Shown piece by piece: positions 1-7,476 of a DNA stretch of 64,000 nt (its first letter is position 1; every line of letters begins with the position of its first letter). The notes under the pieces are model-generated. The model saw only the letters and a list, made by a program, of their open reading frames with translations. It did no database searches and was not told the DNA's origin. Both the position numbers and the translations under genes were made by a program. This stretch comes from Rhodocytophaga aerolata. Lineage in GTDB: Bacteria; Bacteroidota; Bacteroidia; Cytophagales; 172606-1. Where the stretch lies: assembly GCF_030503435.1 (NCBI RefSeq), contig NZ_JAUKPO010000006.1, positions 308,873 through 372,872 on the forward strand. Direction: 5' to 3'.

Positions 1-2
1 TC

Positions 3-353
3 CGTCCGGAATTCCTGAACCGGATAGACGAATTAGTGATGTTCCGTCCGCTGTCCAAGTCAGAGATACGCAAAGTGGTGGATATTCAGTTCAGGCAGAT
101 TCAGAAGCGGTTAGAGGAAGCAGGCATTGTACTGGAAACAGATGAGGAAGTATTGAATATTCTGGGTGAAAAAGGGTTCGATCCGCAGTTTGGTGCCCGG
201 CCGTTGAAGCGGGTAATGCAGCGGATGATTCTGAACGAATTATCCAAAGATATCCTGGCAGGCAAGATCAATAAAGATGATGTAGTAGGTATGCTGTGGG
301 ACGAAGATGCCGGAAATATCCGCTTCTTTAATGTGAGTAAAGTGGAAATATAA
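3..353 (+). CDS. clpB: ATP-dependent chaperone ClpB, C-terminal fragment
   Basis: This is the last ~116 residues of a ClpB/Hsp104 disaggregase whose 5' end lies outside the window. The reading frame is open from base 3 and begins with the typical RPEFLNRIDE stretch of the second AAA+ module. It continues through the C-terminal small domain, with the sensor-2 motif FGARPLKR about 60 residues before the end. ClpB works with DnaK to unfold aggregated proteins in the cytoplasm. The length after sensor-2 is normal for ClpB, and the gene ends with a strong hairpin terminator about 75 bases downstream. ClpC or ClpA are less likely because the tail lacks their C-terminal features, but the fragment is short. 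Confidence 0.88.
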   Translation, partial: RPEFLNRIDELVMFRPLSKSEIRKVVDIQFRQIQKRLEEAGIVLETDEEVLNILGEKGFDPQFGARPLKRVMQRMILNELSKDILAGKINKDDVVGMLWDEDAGNIRFFNVSKVEI

Positions 354-429
354 TCTGATATGCTAAGTAATTAATGTGCTGATGATTAGCTGTTTTGAGT
401 GAATCCAATTAGTTATTTGAAGTGTAAAG

Positions 430-463
430 AACCCTGTCCAGGTAAAGTCCCTGGCAGGGTTTT
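430..463 (+). terminator. Rho-independent terminator of clpB
   Basis: An inverted repeat of AACCCTG plus CCAGG with its complement (one bulged base, short loop) is followed by TTTT on the plus strand. It lies between the converging clpB and XRE regulator genes. It is best oriented for clpB, since the minus-strand side lacks a clean T run. Confidence 0.75.
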
Positions 464-468
464 GTGCT

Positions 469-669
469 TTAATCTCCTTCTTCCAGAAAGAAAATCTGTT
501 CTACGGGTTTATTGAATAGTTTGGCAATTTTCAGGGCTAGAATTGTAGAGGGTACATACTTGTTGCTTTCCATTGCATTAATAGTTTGCCGGGAAACCTG
601 AATACGTTCTGCCAGGTCGGCCTGGGTTATATTTAGTTCTGCCCGTTCTACGCGTATCCGGTTTTTCAT
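469..669 (-). CDS. XRE-family HTH transcriptional regulator (small, 66 aa)
   Basis: A minimal Cro/C1-type DNA-binding protein consisting almost only of the helix-turn-helix (TQADLAERIQVSRQTI, about residues 14-29). It ends EQIFFLEEGD, typical of a widespread small XRE subfamily (YozG-like). An ATG at 681 would overlap the upstream gene, but the family normally begins MKNRIR..., which puts the start at 669, two bases after the stop of the preceding membrane-protein gene. The two genes are therefore co-transcribed. Small XRE proteins of this kind are commonly paired with integral membrane proteins and probably repress their own operon. The target is not known from the sequence. Confidence 0.85.
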   Translation of the reverse strand: MKNRIRVERAELNITQADLAERIQVSRQTINAMESNKYVPSTILALKIAKLFNKPVEQIFFLEEGD

Positions 670-670
670 C

Positions 671-1147
671 TCAGAATGCATTTATTTTGTTCTTCTTGTC
701 AAACGCCGGCTTGATATAAATGATATAGTGAAAGCGGATGATGAAAAAAATCAGCACTGTAAACAGGTTATATATCATTACATCCAGAAAATTGTCGCCA
801 TAGATAAAAGCAATGGCTATTATTAGTACGAATGAGTTGAAATAAACCCCCCATTGCAGCGATTCAAGACGTGTTTTGGCCACCCATTCGTCTTCTATTT
901 TTTCTTTTGAGAATGCCACCAGATTTAATCCAACGATCAGAAGGATGGCAATAAGTTCGTTTGTAAAGTCCTCGTATTCGCCCAGGAAAAGGTCTGCTCC
1001 TTCTGCTTTTCTCAAGCGGAAGGTTAAGAATGATAAAGTAAAGTCACCATTAGAGGCCAGATAAATTATCCCTAAAACCAGGGAAGAAATGGTAATTAGC
1101 CAACCAATTTTTTTAAATGCGTTGGGAAAAAGATAGTCTGTTTTCAT
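671..1147 (-). CDS. Four-helix integral membrane protein, partner of XRE regulator
   Basis: A 158-residue protein with about four hydrophobic segments (roughly residues 13-30, 58-76, 99-115 and 120-140) and a basic C-terminal tail. No catalytic motif is visible and I do not recognise a function. It is the first gene of a two-gene operon with the small XRE regulator, preceded by a well-formed Bacteroidota promoter. This arrangement (membrane protein plus small XRE repressor) recurs in many Bacteroidota and Firmicutes, usually with DUF2178-type or similar proteins. The assignment to any named family is unproven. Confidence 0.7.
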   Translation of the reverse strand: MKTDYLFPNAFKKIGWLITISSLVLGIIYLASNGDFTLSFLTFRLRKAEGADLFLGEYEDFTNELIAILLIVGLNLVAFSKEKIEDEWVAKTRLESLQWGVYFNSFVLIIAIAFIYGDNFLDVMIYNLFTVLIFFIIRFHYIIYIKPAFDKKNKINAF

Positions 1148-1166
1148 AGTAGTATATTTAAGTAAA

Positions 1167-1198
1167 CAAATGTAAAATATACTTTACATATTGACAAA
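1167..1198 (-). promoter_or_regulatory. Promoter of the membrane protein/XRE operon
   Basis: Read on the minus strand: TTTG, 20 bases, then TACATTTG, matching the Bacteroidota -33/-7 consensus (TTTG-N19-20-TAnnTTTG). The -7 element is 20 bases upstream of the ATG at 1147. The surrounding AT-rich sequence contains repeated TTTAC motifs that could be operator half-sites for the XRE protein (inference). Confidence 0.6.
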
Positions 1199-1237
1199 TA
1201 AAATTTACTAAAAGTTATGAATGGTTTACACAAAGTA

Positions 1238-1245
1238 TAACTTTG
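1238..1245 (+). promoter_or_regulatory. Orphan plus-strand -7 element within a palindrome
   Basis: TAACTTTG fits the TAnnTTTG consensus and is the right half of the palindrome ACAAAGTATAACTTTGT (1230-1246). No plus-strand gene follows. A strong terminator palindrome lies 33 bases downstream, so any transcript would be about 55 nt. No good -33 box was seen. Confidence 0.35.
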
Positions 1246-1277
1246 TAAAAGTGAAGGAGGAAAGGAAAGTGACAAAA

Positions 1278-1307
1278 CCAAAAAGCCGGATATATCCGGC
1301 TTTTTGG
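1278..1307 (-). terminator. Perfect 30-base palindromic terminator
   Basis: CCAAAAAGCCGGATA followed directly by its exact reverse complement, giving a GC-rich stem flanked by A5/T5. It works in either direction. On the minus strand it terminates the SirB1-like gene (stop at 1333), and on the plus strand it would end any transcript from the TAACTTTG element at 1238. Confidence 0.8.
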
Positions 1308-1332
1308 TCTGATGGTATAGGTTATCTATGCT

Positions 1333-2187
1333 TTAATAAGCCAGGTCACCCGGTTCGTCGGAGATTACATGAAGGAGTTGCTTTATTTCCTGCACTTTAT
1401 CTGTATCACTGGTTTTTTCAAAGGAGATAATCAAATTACGCAGCACCCGTTTAATGATATCTATCGTAGAGCAGGGCTGGTAAAAAATATCGGAAGACGG
1501 CAAGTTTAGCTGGGCAATGTATTTATCAATGTCTGCTTTGGAAAAAATAATGCCTTTGCTGAATACATTTATATAAAACTGCGACTCGTTGGTTTTGTAC
1601 GTTAGCACAAACAAATTCGGCAGATTTACACCATATACCGGCATTTTTAGCTTGTTGGCTACTAACATATATACCACACAAAGCGATATAGGATTACCTC
1701 TTTTAGAATCCAGTACAATGTTCAGCATGCAATTAGAGGGTGAGTGAAAGTTTTTGGTATTAGCTGCAAACTTTAACTTGCTGAACATAATGCTGTTGAG
1801 AATTTTCACCTGATCGAAGGGATGAATATTTGAGCGGAACTCCAGCCAGGCATCATAATAAATTTGCTCCAGTTCCCTCTTCAACTTATCCAGCGACAGA
1901 TCCGGATACTGGTAGGTAGCAACCAGCCACATGCCTTCCAGTAAATCCTGCTGCCCTTCTTCTTTCCATTGCCGGAGCTTGGCTTTTAAACTCTCAAACT
2001 GCAACAGATGGATTAAATCTTCTATTCGTTTCTGTACACCTAAATTCAGGTTGTTTTCCCATTCCTCCTCCAGAAAAGGAATAATAGCATCTCCCAAAGA
2101 AATAATTTTCTGCTCTACATGTATCTGAATTTCTTTGTCTTCATCGTCCAGCAAAGAAACCAGGGCTTTTATTTCATTATTATTCAT
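1333..2187 (-). CDS. SirB1-family (transglutaminase-like) protein
   Basis: A 284-residue cytoplasmic protein. The N-terminal ~75 residues look like a helical HEAT-type repeat (LLDDEDKEIQIHVEQKIISL). The following domain has the SirB1/transglutaminase-like pattern: the FHSPSNCMLNIVL stretch around residue 148, then RGNPISLCVVYMLVANKL with the conserved Cys in the helix. The SirB1 family (PF13369) is widespread but its biochemical role is not firmly established. A classical Cys-His-Asp triad cannot be confirmed by eye, so peptidase or transglutaminase activity is uncertain. The gene stands alone, with its own promoter candidate upstream and a palindromic terminator downstream. Confidence 0.75.
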   Translation of the reverse strand: MNNNEIKALVSLLDDEDKEIQIHVEQKIISLGDAIIPFLEEEWENNLNLGVQKRIEDLIHLLQFESLKAKLRQWKEEGQQDLLEGMWLVATYQYPDLSLDKLKRELEQIYYDAWLEFRSNIHPFDQVKILNSIMFSKLKFAANTKNFHSPSNCMLNIVLDSKRGNPISLCVVYMLVANKLKMPVYGVNLPNLFVLTYKTNESQFYINVFSKGIIFSKADIDKYIAQLNLPSSDIFYQPCSTIDIIKRVLRNLIISFEKTSDTDKVQEIKQLLHVISDEPGDLAY

Positions 2188-2559
2188 TCTAAGTAAACCT
2201 AAATTTTAAGTAGTGGTGCAGCATATGTACAGATACAATACATACGCAGAAATAAACAAATATACTTCAAAATACCCAAATTTTTGGAAGTTTACTAAAG
2301 CAAATTCCAGCTGTAAAATTCAGTGATCCTGAGGTGTTACCTAGAAAACGCCTATTTCCATCAGTTGAATATTTCTGTTGATCAGGAAATTACTGGGATT
2401 TATCTGTGTATATCCTACTATAAATACCGCCAAATCTTACAAATGATTGAGCCCGGATTGCTGACGAAACTGGTGATGAAATAACTGGCGAAAGGATTAA
2501 GCTTAGTTGTAGGTAACTACCTGTTCAAACAAGTTTAATTTATTTATTATCTGTATTTC
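2188..2559. other. Intergenic region between divergent genes
   Basis: This 372-base AT-rich gap separates the SirB1-like gene (minus) from the lipoprotein gene (plus). On the minus strand TATATTTG at 2257-2264 is a plausible -7 element for the SirB1-like gene (leader of about 65 nt). No well-formed plus-strand promoter, RNA structure or coding remnant was recognised in the rest. Confidence 0.5.
2257..2264 (-). promoter_or_regulatory. Candidate -7 element for SirB1-like gene
   Basis: TATATTTG on the minus strand matches TAnnTTTG. No TTTG is found at the ideal 19-base distance; the nearest is at 13 bases. It lies 70 bases upstream of the start codon. Confidence 0.4.
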
Positions 2560-3027
2560 ATGAAAACGACAAAGTATTCTTTCATTATTATGCTTTTTAC
2601 GGTGCTTACCGTTTTTTCATCTTGCAAAAAAGACAACGAAACGGTTCCGGCCAAATCAAAAACAGAATTACTGGCAGGGGTTAGCAGTAAAACCTGGAAA
2701 ATTGCAAATTATCAGGTTTCTTATTCAGGTGTTACTACAAGCCTGTTTAACTGGTTAGAAGACTGCTCACAGGATGATATTACCATTTTTTCTTCAAATA
2801 AGAATTTTGAAGAAAAAGAAGGAAACACTAAATGTGAAACTCATGATTTAATTGACTCAGGTACCTGGAATTTAAGTTCTGATGAAACTACACTAACCAT
2901 GAGTTACCAGGATGGGTATACAGAAGTAGGGAAAATTATTGAGTTGTCTGCATTAACGCTTAAGTTTGAGGTAGCTGATCCAAGTAAAAGTGGTTCGAAA
3001 GTAATTTATACATTTAAGGCCCAATAG
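2560..3027 (+). CDS. Lipoprotein, lipocalin-like fold likely
   Basis: A 155-residue secreted protein with a lipoprotein signal peptide: hydrophobic residues 8-20 followed by the lipobox VFSSC (Cys ~22) and the charged KKDNE, placing it on a membrane surface. The mature part (AGVSSKTWKIANYQV..., a Cys pair at DDITI and NTKCETHD regions, SGTWNLSSDETTLTM) has the pattern of the small Bacteroidota lipocalin-like lipoproteins, an eight-strand beta barrel that starts with a Trp-containing strand. Ligand and role are unknown. It is monocistronic and ends at a strong bidirectional terminator. Confidence 0.7.
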   Translation: MKTTKYSFIIMLFTVLTVFSSCKKDNETVPAKSKTELLAGVSSKTWKIANYQVSYSGVTTSLFNWLEDCSQDDITIFSSNKNFEEKEGNTKCETHDLIDSGTWNLSSDETTLTMSYQDGYTEVGKIIELSALTLKFEVADPSKSGSKVIYTFKAQ

Positions 3028-3042
3028 TAAGAATACTTATAT

Positions 3043-3077
3043 AAAAAGGCTACCATAATTTACATGGTAGCCTTTTT
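3043..3077 (+). terminator. Bidirectional terminator between lipoprotein and carboxylase genes
   Basis: A 14-bp stem (AAAAAGGCTACCAT and complement) with a short AT loop, flanked by A and T runs. It serves both convergent genes. Confidence 0.85.
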
Positions 3078-3083
3078 ATTTTA

Positions 3084-4712
3084 TTACGTCTGCAAAACGC
3101 CTACATTGTACCTTTTTTCAATAGGTGCATGATTGGCCGCTTCTATACCCATGGCTATAGCTTTACGTGTCTCCAGCGGATCTATTATGCCATCTACCCA
3201 CAAACGGGCCGCTGCATAATAGGGCGAAAGTTGTTCATTATACTGGGATATTATTTTTTCTAATAAGGCTTTTTCCGCCTCCGGTGTTACTTCTTCTCCT
3301 CGGGATTTTAGCGTGGCTACTTGTATTTGCAGTAAGGTTTTAGCGGCAGAGGCGCCACTCATAACAGCTATCTGGGCAGTAGGCCAGGCAAAAATAAGCC
3401 GGGGATCATAGGCCTTGCCACACATAGCATAATTACCTGCTCCATACGAGTTACCTATAATAACAGTAAATTTCGGAACCACAGAGTTAGCCATGGCATT
3501 TACCATTTTGGCTCCATCTTTAATAATTCCTCCATGTTCGGCCCGGCTGCCTACCATAAACCCGGATACATCTTGCAGGAATAGTAAGGGTATTTTCTTC
3601 TGGTTGCAGTTCATAATAAATCTGGCGGCTTTGTCTGCTGAATCAGAATAGATGACGCCTCCCATCTGCATTTCGCCTTTTTTCGACTTTACTACCTTCC
3701 GTTGATTGGCTACAATACCAATAGCCCACCCCTCAATACGCGCCAATCCACATAAAAGAGATTGGCCATACTTCTGCTTGTATTCTTCAAATGAAGAGTT
3801 ATCTACCAAACGGTCGATAATCTCTAGCATATCATAGGGTTTTACCCGGTCAGCCGGAATAAGGCCGTAGATTTCTTCCGGAGCTTTTGCCGGTGGTGCC
3901 GGTGTAGTCCGGTTAAAGCCAGCTGTTGGATTATCACCCATTTTATCGAAAATAGTACGGATGGCATCCAGACACTGCTGATCATTTTCGTATTTGTAAT
4001 CTGTAACGCCAGATATTTCACAATGGGTAGTGGCACCTCCTAAAGTTTCATTATCAACATCTTCTCCAATGGCTGCTTTCACCAGGTAAGAACCAGCCAG
4101 AAAAATAGAGCCTGTTTTGTCTACAATTAAAGCTTCGTCAGACATAATAGGCAGATAAGCCCCACCAGCCACGCAACTGCCCATAATAGCCGCTATCTGC
4201 ACAATACCCATAGAGGACATCAGGGCATTGTTGCGGAACTGCCGGCCAAAATGCTCTTTATCCGGAAAAATTTCATCTTGCATGGGAAGGTATACACCGG
4301 CACTATCTACTAAATAGATGATAGGCAAGCGGTTCTCAATGGCTATTTCTTGTGCCCGCAAATTCTTTTTGGCTGTAATAGGAAACCAGGCTCCTGCTTT
4401 AACTGTGGCATCGTTCGCTACAACAATACATTGTCTGCCGGAAACATACCCAATTCCTACTACCACACCTCCGGAAGGGCAGCCGCCTTCCTCCTGGTAC
4501 ATACCATCGCCAGCCATGGCGCCAATTTCCAGGAAATAGGAAGATTTGTCAATCAGGTATGCGATTCTTTCGCGGGCAGTAAGCTTTCCTTTCTGATGGT
4601 GGGATTCTATTTTTTTTAGGCCCCCGCCCTGATAAACTTTTTTTAGCCGGTTAGTAAGCTGAGAAATGAGTTGTTGGTAAGCTTCCTCATTTTTATGAAA
4701 ATCTATAGTCAT
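3084..4712 (-). CDS. Acyl-CoA carboxylase, carboxyltransferase (beta) subunit
   Basis: A 542-residue biotin-dependent carboxyltransferase. It has the N-terminal acyl-CoA half (GKLTARERIAYLIDKSS; GGCPSGGVVVGIGYV) and the C-terminal carboxybiotin half (GFMVGSRAEHGGIIKDGAK; GNSYGAGNYAMCGKAYDPR; AVMSGASAAKTLLQIQ). Length and motifs are closest to methylcrotonoyl-CoA/geranyl-CoA carboxylase beta subunits, which act in leucine catabolism; propionyl-CoA specificity is possible. The biotin-carrying alpha subunit is not in the window. A TTG two codons upstream (4718) is less likely than ATG at 4712. A good promoter sits just upstream. Confidence 0.9.
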   Translation of the reverse strand: MTIDFHKNEEAYQQLISQLTNRLKKVYQGGGLKKIESHHQKGKLTARERIAYLIDKSSYFLEIGAMAGDGMYQEEGGCPSGGVVVGIGYVSGRQCIVVANDATVKAGAWFPITAKKNLRAQEIAIENRLPIIYLVDSAGVYLPMQDEIFPDKEHFGRQFRNNALMSSMGIVQIAAIMGSCVAGGAYLPIMSDEALIVDKTGSIFLAGSYLVKAAIGEDVDNETLGGATTHCEISGVTDYKYENDQQCLDAIRTIFDKMGDNPTAGFNRTTPAPPAKAPEEIYGLIPADRVKPYDMLEIIDRLVDNSSFEEYKQKYGQSLLCGLARIEGWAIGIVANQRKVVKSKKGEMQMGGVIYSDSADKAARFIMNCNQKKIPLLFLQDVSGFMVGSRAEHGGIIKDGAKMVNAMANSVVPKFTVIIGNSYGAGNYAMCGKAYDPRLIFAWPTAQIAVMSGASAAKTLLQIQVATLKSRGEEVTPEAEKALLEKIISQYNEQLSPYYAAARLWVDGIIDPLETRKAIAMGIEAANHAPIEKRYNVGVLQT

Positions 4713-4740
4713 TTGCAATAAGCGTGATGTTGCGCTTAAA

Positions 4741-4770
4741 CAAATATAGGCATCTGGCCGGGTATTTCAA
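4741..4770 (-). promoter_or_regulatory. Promoter of the carboxylase gene
   Basis: Minus strand: TTG, 19 bases, TATATTTG, a close match to the Bacteroidota consensus. The -7 element ends 28 bases from the ATG at 4712, giving a short leader. Confidence 0.6.
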
Positions 4771-4779
4771 CTTACAGGA

Positions 4780-5727
4780 TTATTTCTTGCTTTTTTTCTC
4801 CTGCCGGTTGCCTCCGCCAAATAATGAAAAATGCACGTACCGTTTTGGATTGGCTTTTAAATCAATGAGTAGACTATCTAAGTCGGCCGCTGCCTCATTC
4901 AAATGCCTGTATAATGAGTCATTGTTGGCAAGTTTTCCCAAGGTACCTTGCCCTTCGTTAACCTGGGTTAAGGTGCGGTTTAAATTCTCCATGGAACGGT
5001 TTGCGTTATCTACTGCACTGGCCAATTGCATATTACTTAAGGTATCTGCAAAATTATTGATCTTGCCCATCAAAGGCTTAATTCCATTTTGACTGTCGTT
5101 AAGTGTACTAGACAGTGTTTGCATATTGCTCATGACACCCCGGATAGCTGCCTGGTTGTTGTCAATGGTATTATTGAGAGAGGAGGAAGTTTGCTTTACA
5201 CTTAACAACGTAGCATCTATAGTAGCAGAAATAGCATCAAATTTCTGCACTAATTGATTCATGTTTCTTACCAGCGAGTCTAGATTATCGGCGATGGGGG
5301 CTGCTTTAGCCTGAAGCATTTCCGTAACTCCTTGTTCAATGCTTGTTTTGAGGGTATCTTCATCGGCTAGCGCACGTTTGACAGGGCCTACTTCTAACAT
5401 GATATATTTACCGCCTAGTACACCACTGCTTGCGAGTATAGCTCTGGTAGAATCTCCTAAGGTAATGTCATTGTTTATATCGAGTGTTACCAGTAGTTTA
5501 TTATTTCTGTTCTGCAAAATGGCAATTTCTTTTACCCGGCCAACAGCTAATCCATTCAGGGTAACAGGGTTAGAAACCGTCAGGCCATCTACATCGTCGT
5601 ACACCGCATAGTAACTGTTGTTAGGGGATAGAAAATCCACTCCTTTCAAAAAGTTAAATCCCAGATATAATACAACTCCAGAAACAATGGCCAACAGCCC
5701 TACTTTTACTTCTTTTGATATTTTCAC
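4780..5727 (-). CDS. MCE/MlaD-family phospholipid-transport substrate-binding protein
   Basis: A 315-residue protein with one N-terminal membrane anchor (about residues 9-26) and an MCE domain (about 36-115, with LTVSNPVTLNGLAVGRVKEI). A long helical C-terminal part (residues 125-300) follows, rich in Asn, Gln and heptad-like leucines. It is anchored in the inner membrane facing the periplasm and by family should carry lipids to or from the outer membrane with an MlaE/MlaF transporter. The transporter genes are not here. It starts at GTG 5727, 66 bases after the stop of the amidase gene, so the two are probably one operon. Confidence 0.87.
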   Translation of the reverse strand: MKISKEVKVGLLAIVSGVVLYLGFNFLKGVDFLSPNNSYYAVYDDVDGLTVSNPVTLNGLAVGRVKEIAILQNRNNKLLVTLDINNDITLGDSTRAILASSGVLGGKYIMLEVGPVKRALADEDTLKTSIEQGVTEMLQAKAAPIADNLDSLVRNMNQLVQKFDAISATIDATLLSVKQTSSSLNNTIDNNQAAIRGVMSNMQTLSSTLNDSQNGIKPLMGKINNFADTLSNMQLASAVDNANRSMENLNRTLTQVNEGQGTLGKLANNDSLYRHLNEAAADLDSLLIDLKANPKRYVHFSLFGGGNRQEKKSKK

Positions 5728-5793
5728 GTATGTACGAATTAAATTACTGAAATGTAAATAAACGCCGGAAATGAGTTTATTAACTAAAGGAAA

Positions 5794-6582
5794 TTAATCG
5801 GCAATTGATTCAATTTCCCGTTTATAATCTTTAAAAGCCCTGAAAATACCGGAAGCAATATATACCTGGTTATTTTCATTGACCAGGTATTTCTCTTCAG
5901 CCTGGTTAGTCAGATAGCCGATTTCTACCAGTACACTGGGCATGGAAGTTTTCCATAAAACAATAAACCCCGCTTGTTTGACACCCCGGCTTTTGCGGTT
6001 TACCCGTTTTTCAAACTGTGTTTCTATATGGCTTGCCAGACGCAGGCTGTTTTGGATATAAGCACTTTGGTAGTTTGCCATCAGAATATGCGCCATGGGA
6101 GAAGACGGATCAAATCCGGCGTAGTTTTCCTCGTGATTTGCTTCTTTGAAAATAACAGAATTTTCACGTTTGGCTACATCCAAATTATCCTGTGTCCGGT
6201 GCAAACCCAGGGTATAGGTTTCTGTTCCATGGATATCTGATTTAGAAATAGCATTGCAATGGATAGAAATAAATAGATCAGCCTGGTTCTTATTAGCTAA
6301 ACCGGCTCTGTCGTGTAGCTCTACAAACTTATCGTCTGTACGGGTATAAATTACTTTTACGTCCGGATGGTATTTCTTGATCAGTTTACCTACCTGTAAA
6401 GCAACTTTTAGGGCTATATCTTTCTCTTTGGCAGATTTGCCATGTGTGCCAGGATCATGCCCGCCATGCCCTGCATCTACTACCACCGTTTTTACCCGGT
6501 AAGGATTCCGCCGTTCAAGACTGGTAAAAGAGCAGAGTAGAATAACAATCGATAGAATACAACCTGTAAGAATATGTTTCAC
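5794..6582 (-). CDS. N-acetylmuramoyl-L-alanine amidase (Amidase_3)
   Basis: A secreted zinc amidase that cuts the lactyl-Ala bond of peptidoglycan, used in cell separation and wall turnover. Visible motifs are DAGHGGHDPG (first zinc His), a Glu in the KEANHEENYAGF area, SIHCNAI (zinc His) and the catalytic Glu in VLVEIGYLTN. The N-terminus is a hydrophobic signal sequence (ILTGCILSIVILLCSF). An in-frame TTG at 6627 falls inside a TAACTTTG promoter element, so GTG at 6582 (VKHILTG..., 262 aa) is preferred. The gene is followed by the MCE gene and lies divergent from the LptD-like gene, a common Bacteroidota envelope grouping. Confidence 0.88.
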   Translation of the reverse strand: MKHILTGCILSIVILLCSFTSLERRNPYRVKTVVVDAGHGGHDPGTHGKSAKEKDIALKVALQVGKLIKKYHPDVKVIYTRTDDKFVELHDRAGLANKNQADLFISIHCNAISKSDIHGTETYTLGLHRTQDNLDVAKRENSVIFKEANHEENYAGFDPSSPMAHILMANYQSAYIQNSLRLASHIETQFEKRVNRKSRGVKQAGFIVLWKTSMPSVLVEIGYLTNQAEEKYLVNENNQVYIASGIFRAFKDYKREIESIAD

Positions 6583-6624
6583 ACGAGTTATTGAGGTAAA
6601 GTGAATGGCTTTTCTACTAAAATG

Positions 6625-6632
6625 CAAAGTTA
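6625..6632 (-). promoter_or_regulatory. -7 element upstream of the amidase gene
   Basis: TAACTTTG on the minus strand fits TAnnTTTG. It overlaps an apparent upstream TTG start codon, which argues that translation begins further down at the GTG at 6582 (leader of about 35-40 nt). No clear -33 box is visible. Confidence 0.5.
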
Positions 6633-6899
6633 TTTCAAATCTTGAAATTATCTACAGATTTTATACCATAATTGCTTACACTAACGAAGGAGTGGCTTTT
6701 TTGTTATCTTTCTAAGAGTCTGCGTAGTTCTGTTCGTTCTGCAAGGTCCGGAAAAATGCAAAAAGGCAAGGTATTTTGTTCGGAAATTCTATGATGGTTG
6801 AATAAGCAAATGCTCTCCCTAAAAAAAATATTCCTGGAAGTTAGTGCAAAACTGGTAAAAGAGCCGCAATTCATACATTTCAGGAAAGGGAAGTAATAA

Positions 6900-7124
6900 T
6901 TACGAAGCGGCTCTGTGGCTGCGAGTTAACGGCTGTGTATTCACTTGTAATACCTGAAAATCTTCATCAAGCAGTTTTACCACTTCCCCTCTTTGGGCAC
7001 ACTGCTCACTAATACTTGTGTATACGTATTTGGCCCGGCTTATATCATGAAATTTAAAATATGACTTTATCCGGCCATCCCTATCTTCTACTCTGACTAA
7101 ATAAGACATATGAAACTTAGGCAA
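6900..7124 (-). CDS. Small hypothetical protein (74 aa)
   Basis: A short cytoplasmic protein with mixed charge (MPKFHMSYLVRVEDRDGRIKSYFKF...), no signal peptide and no recognised domain. ATG at 7124 or 7109 could each be the start. The composition is that of a real coding sequence, with regular hydrophobic spacing, and no other frame offers a better explanation. It sits alone between the amidase and LptD-like genes. I do not recognise a family. Confidence 0.5.
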   Translation of the reverse strand: MPKFHMSYLVRVEDRDGRIKSYFKFHDISRAKYVYTSISEQCAQRGEVVKLLDEDFQVLQVNTQPLTRSHRAAS

Positions 7125-7476
7125 ATAAATAACTATAAAAAAAGCTTAAATAAGCAGTTTTACGAAATTTTTGTTGAATTCGTTGGAGAAACACCTTAGA
7201 AAATACATGTGAATCTACGGCTAGTATCAGTAAAGTACGGATCCGCCTTCTATTATCTAAAACTGAAAGAAAGCACTGAATATTTTCTTTGCCACCCAGA
7301 ATTTGTTATTGCTAAGCAAATAATTAAAATAGGGAGTTATACTTTTTGTTAGGTTTTCTGCTTTTTCTGCAATTTTTTAAACTCTTTGCATAATTATTGT
7401 TGCTGCTGTAAAATTACGCCGGAGCCCATCCGTTTTATTCTTGAAAAAGGGCTAGTTTTGCTGCTTCCTATTGTAA
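7125..7476. other. Intergenic region upstream of the LptD-like gene
   Basis: A 352-base gap between divergent genes. It must hold the promoter of the LptD-like gene, but no full TTTG-N19-TAnnTTTG match was found (the closest is CTCTTTG near 7382). No RNA gene, repeat or coding remnant was recognised. Confidence 0.4.

Noticed and set aside
1221..1430. A 69-codon plus-strand open frame
   Set aside because: It runs through a perfect terminator palindrome and overlaps the 3' end of the SirB1-like gene on the other strand.
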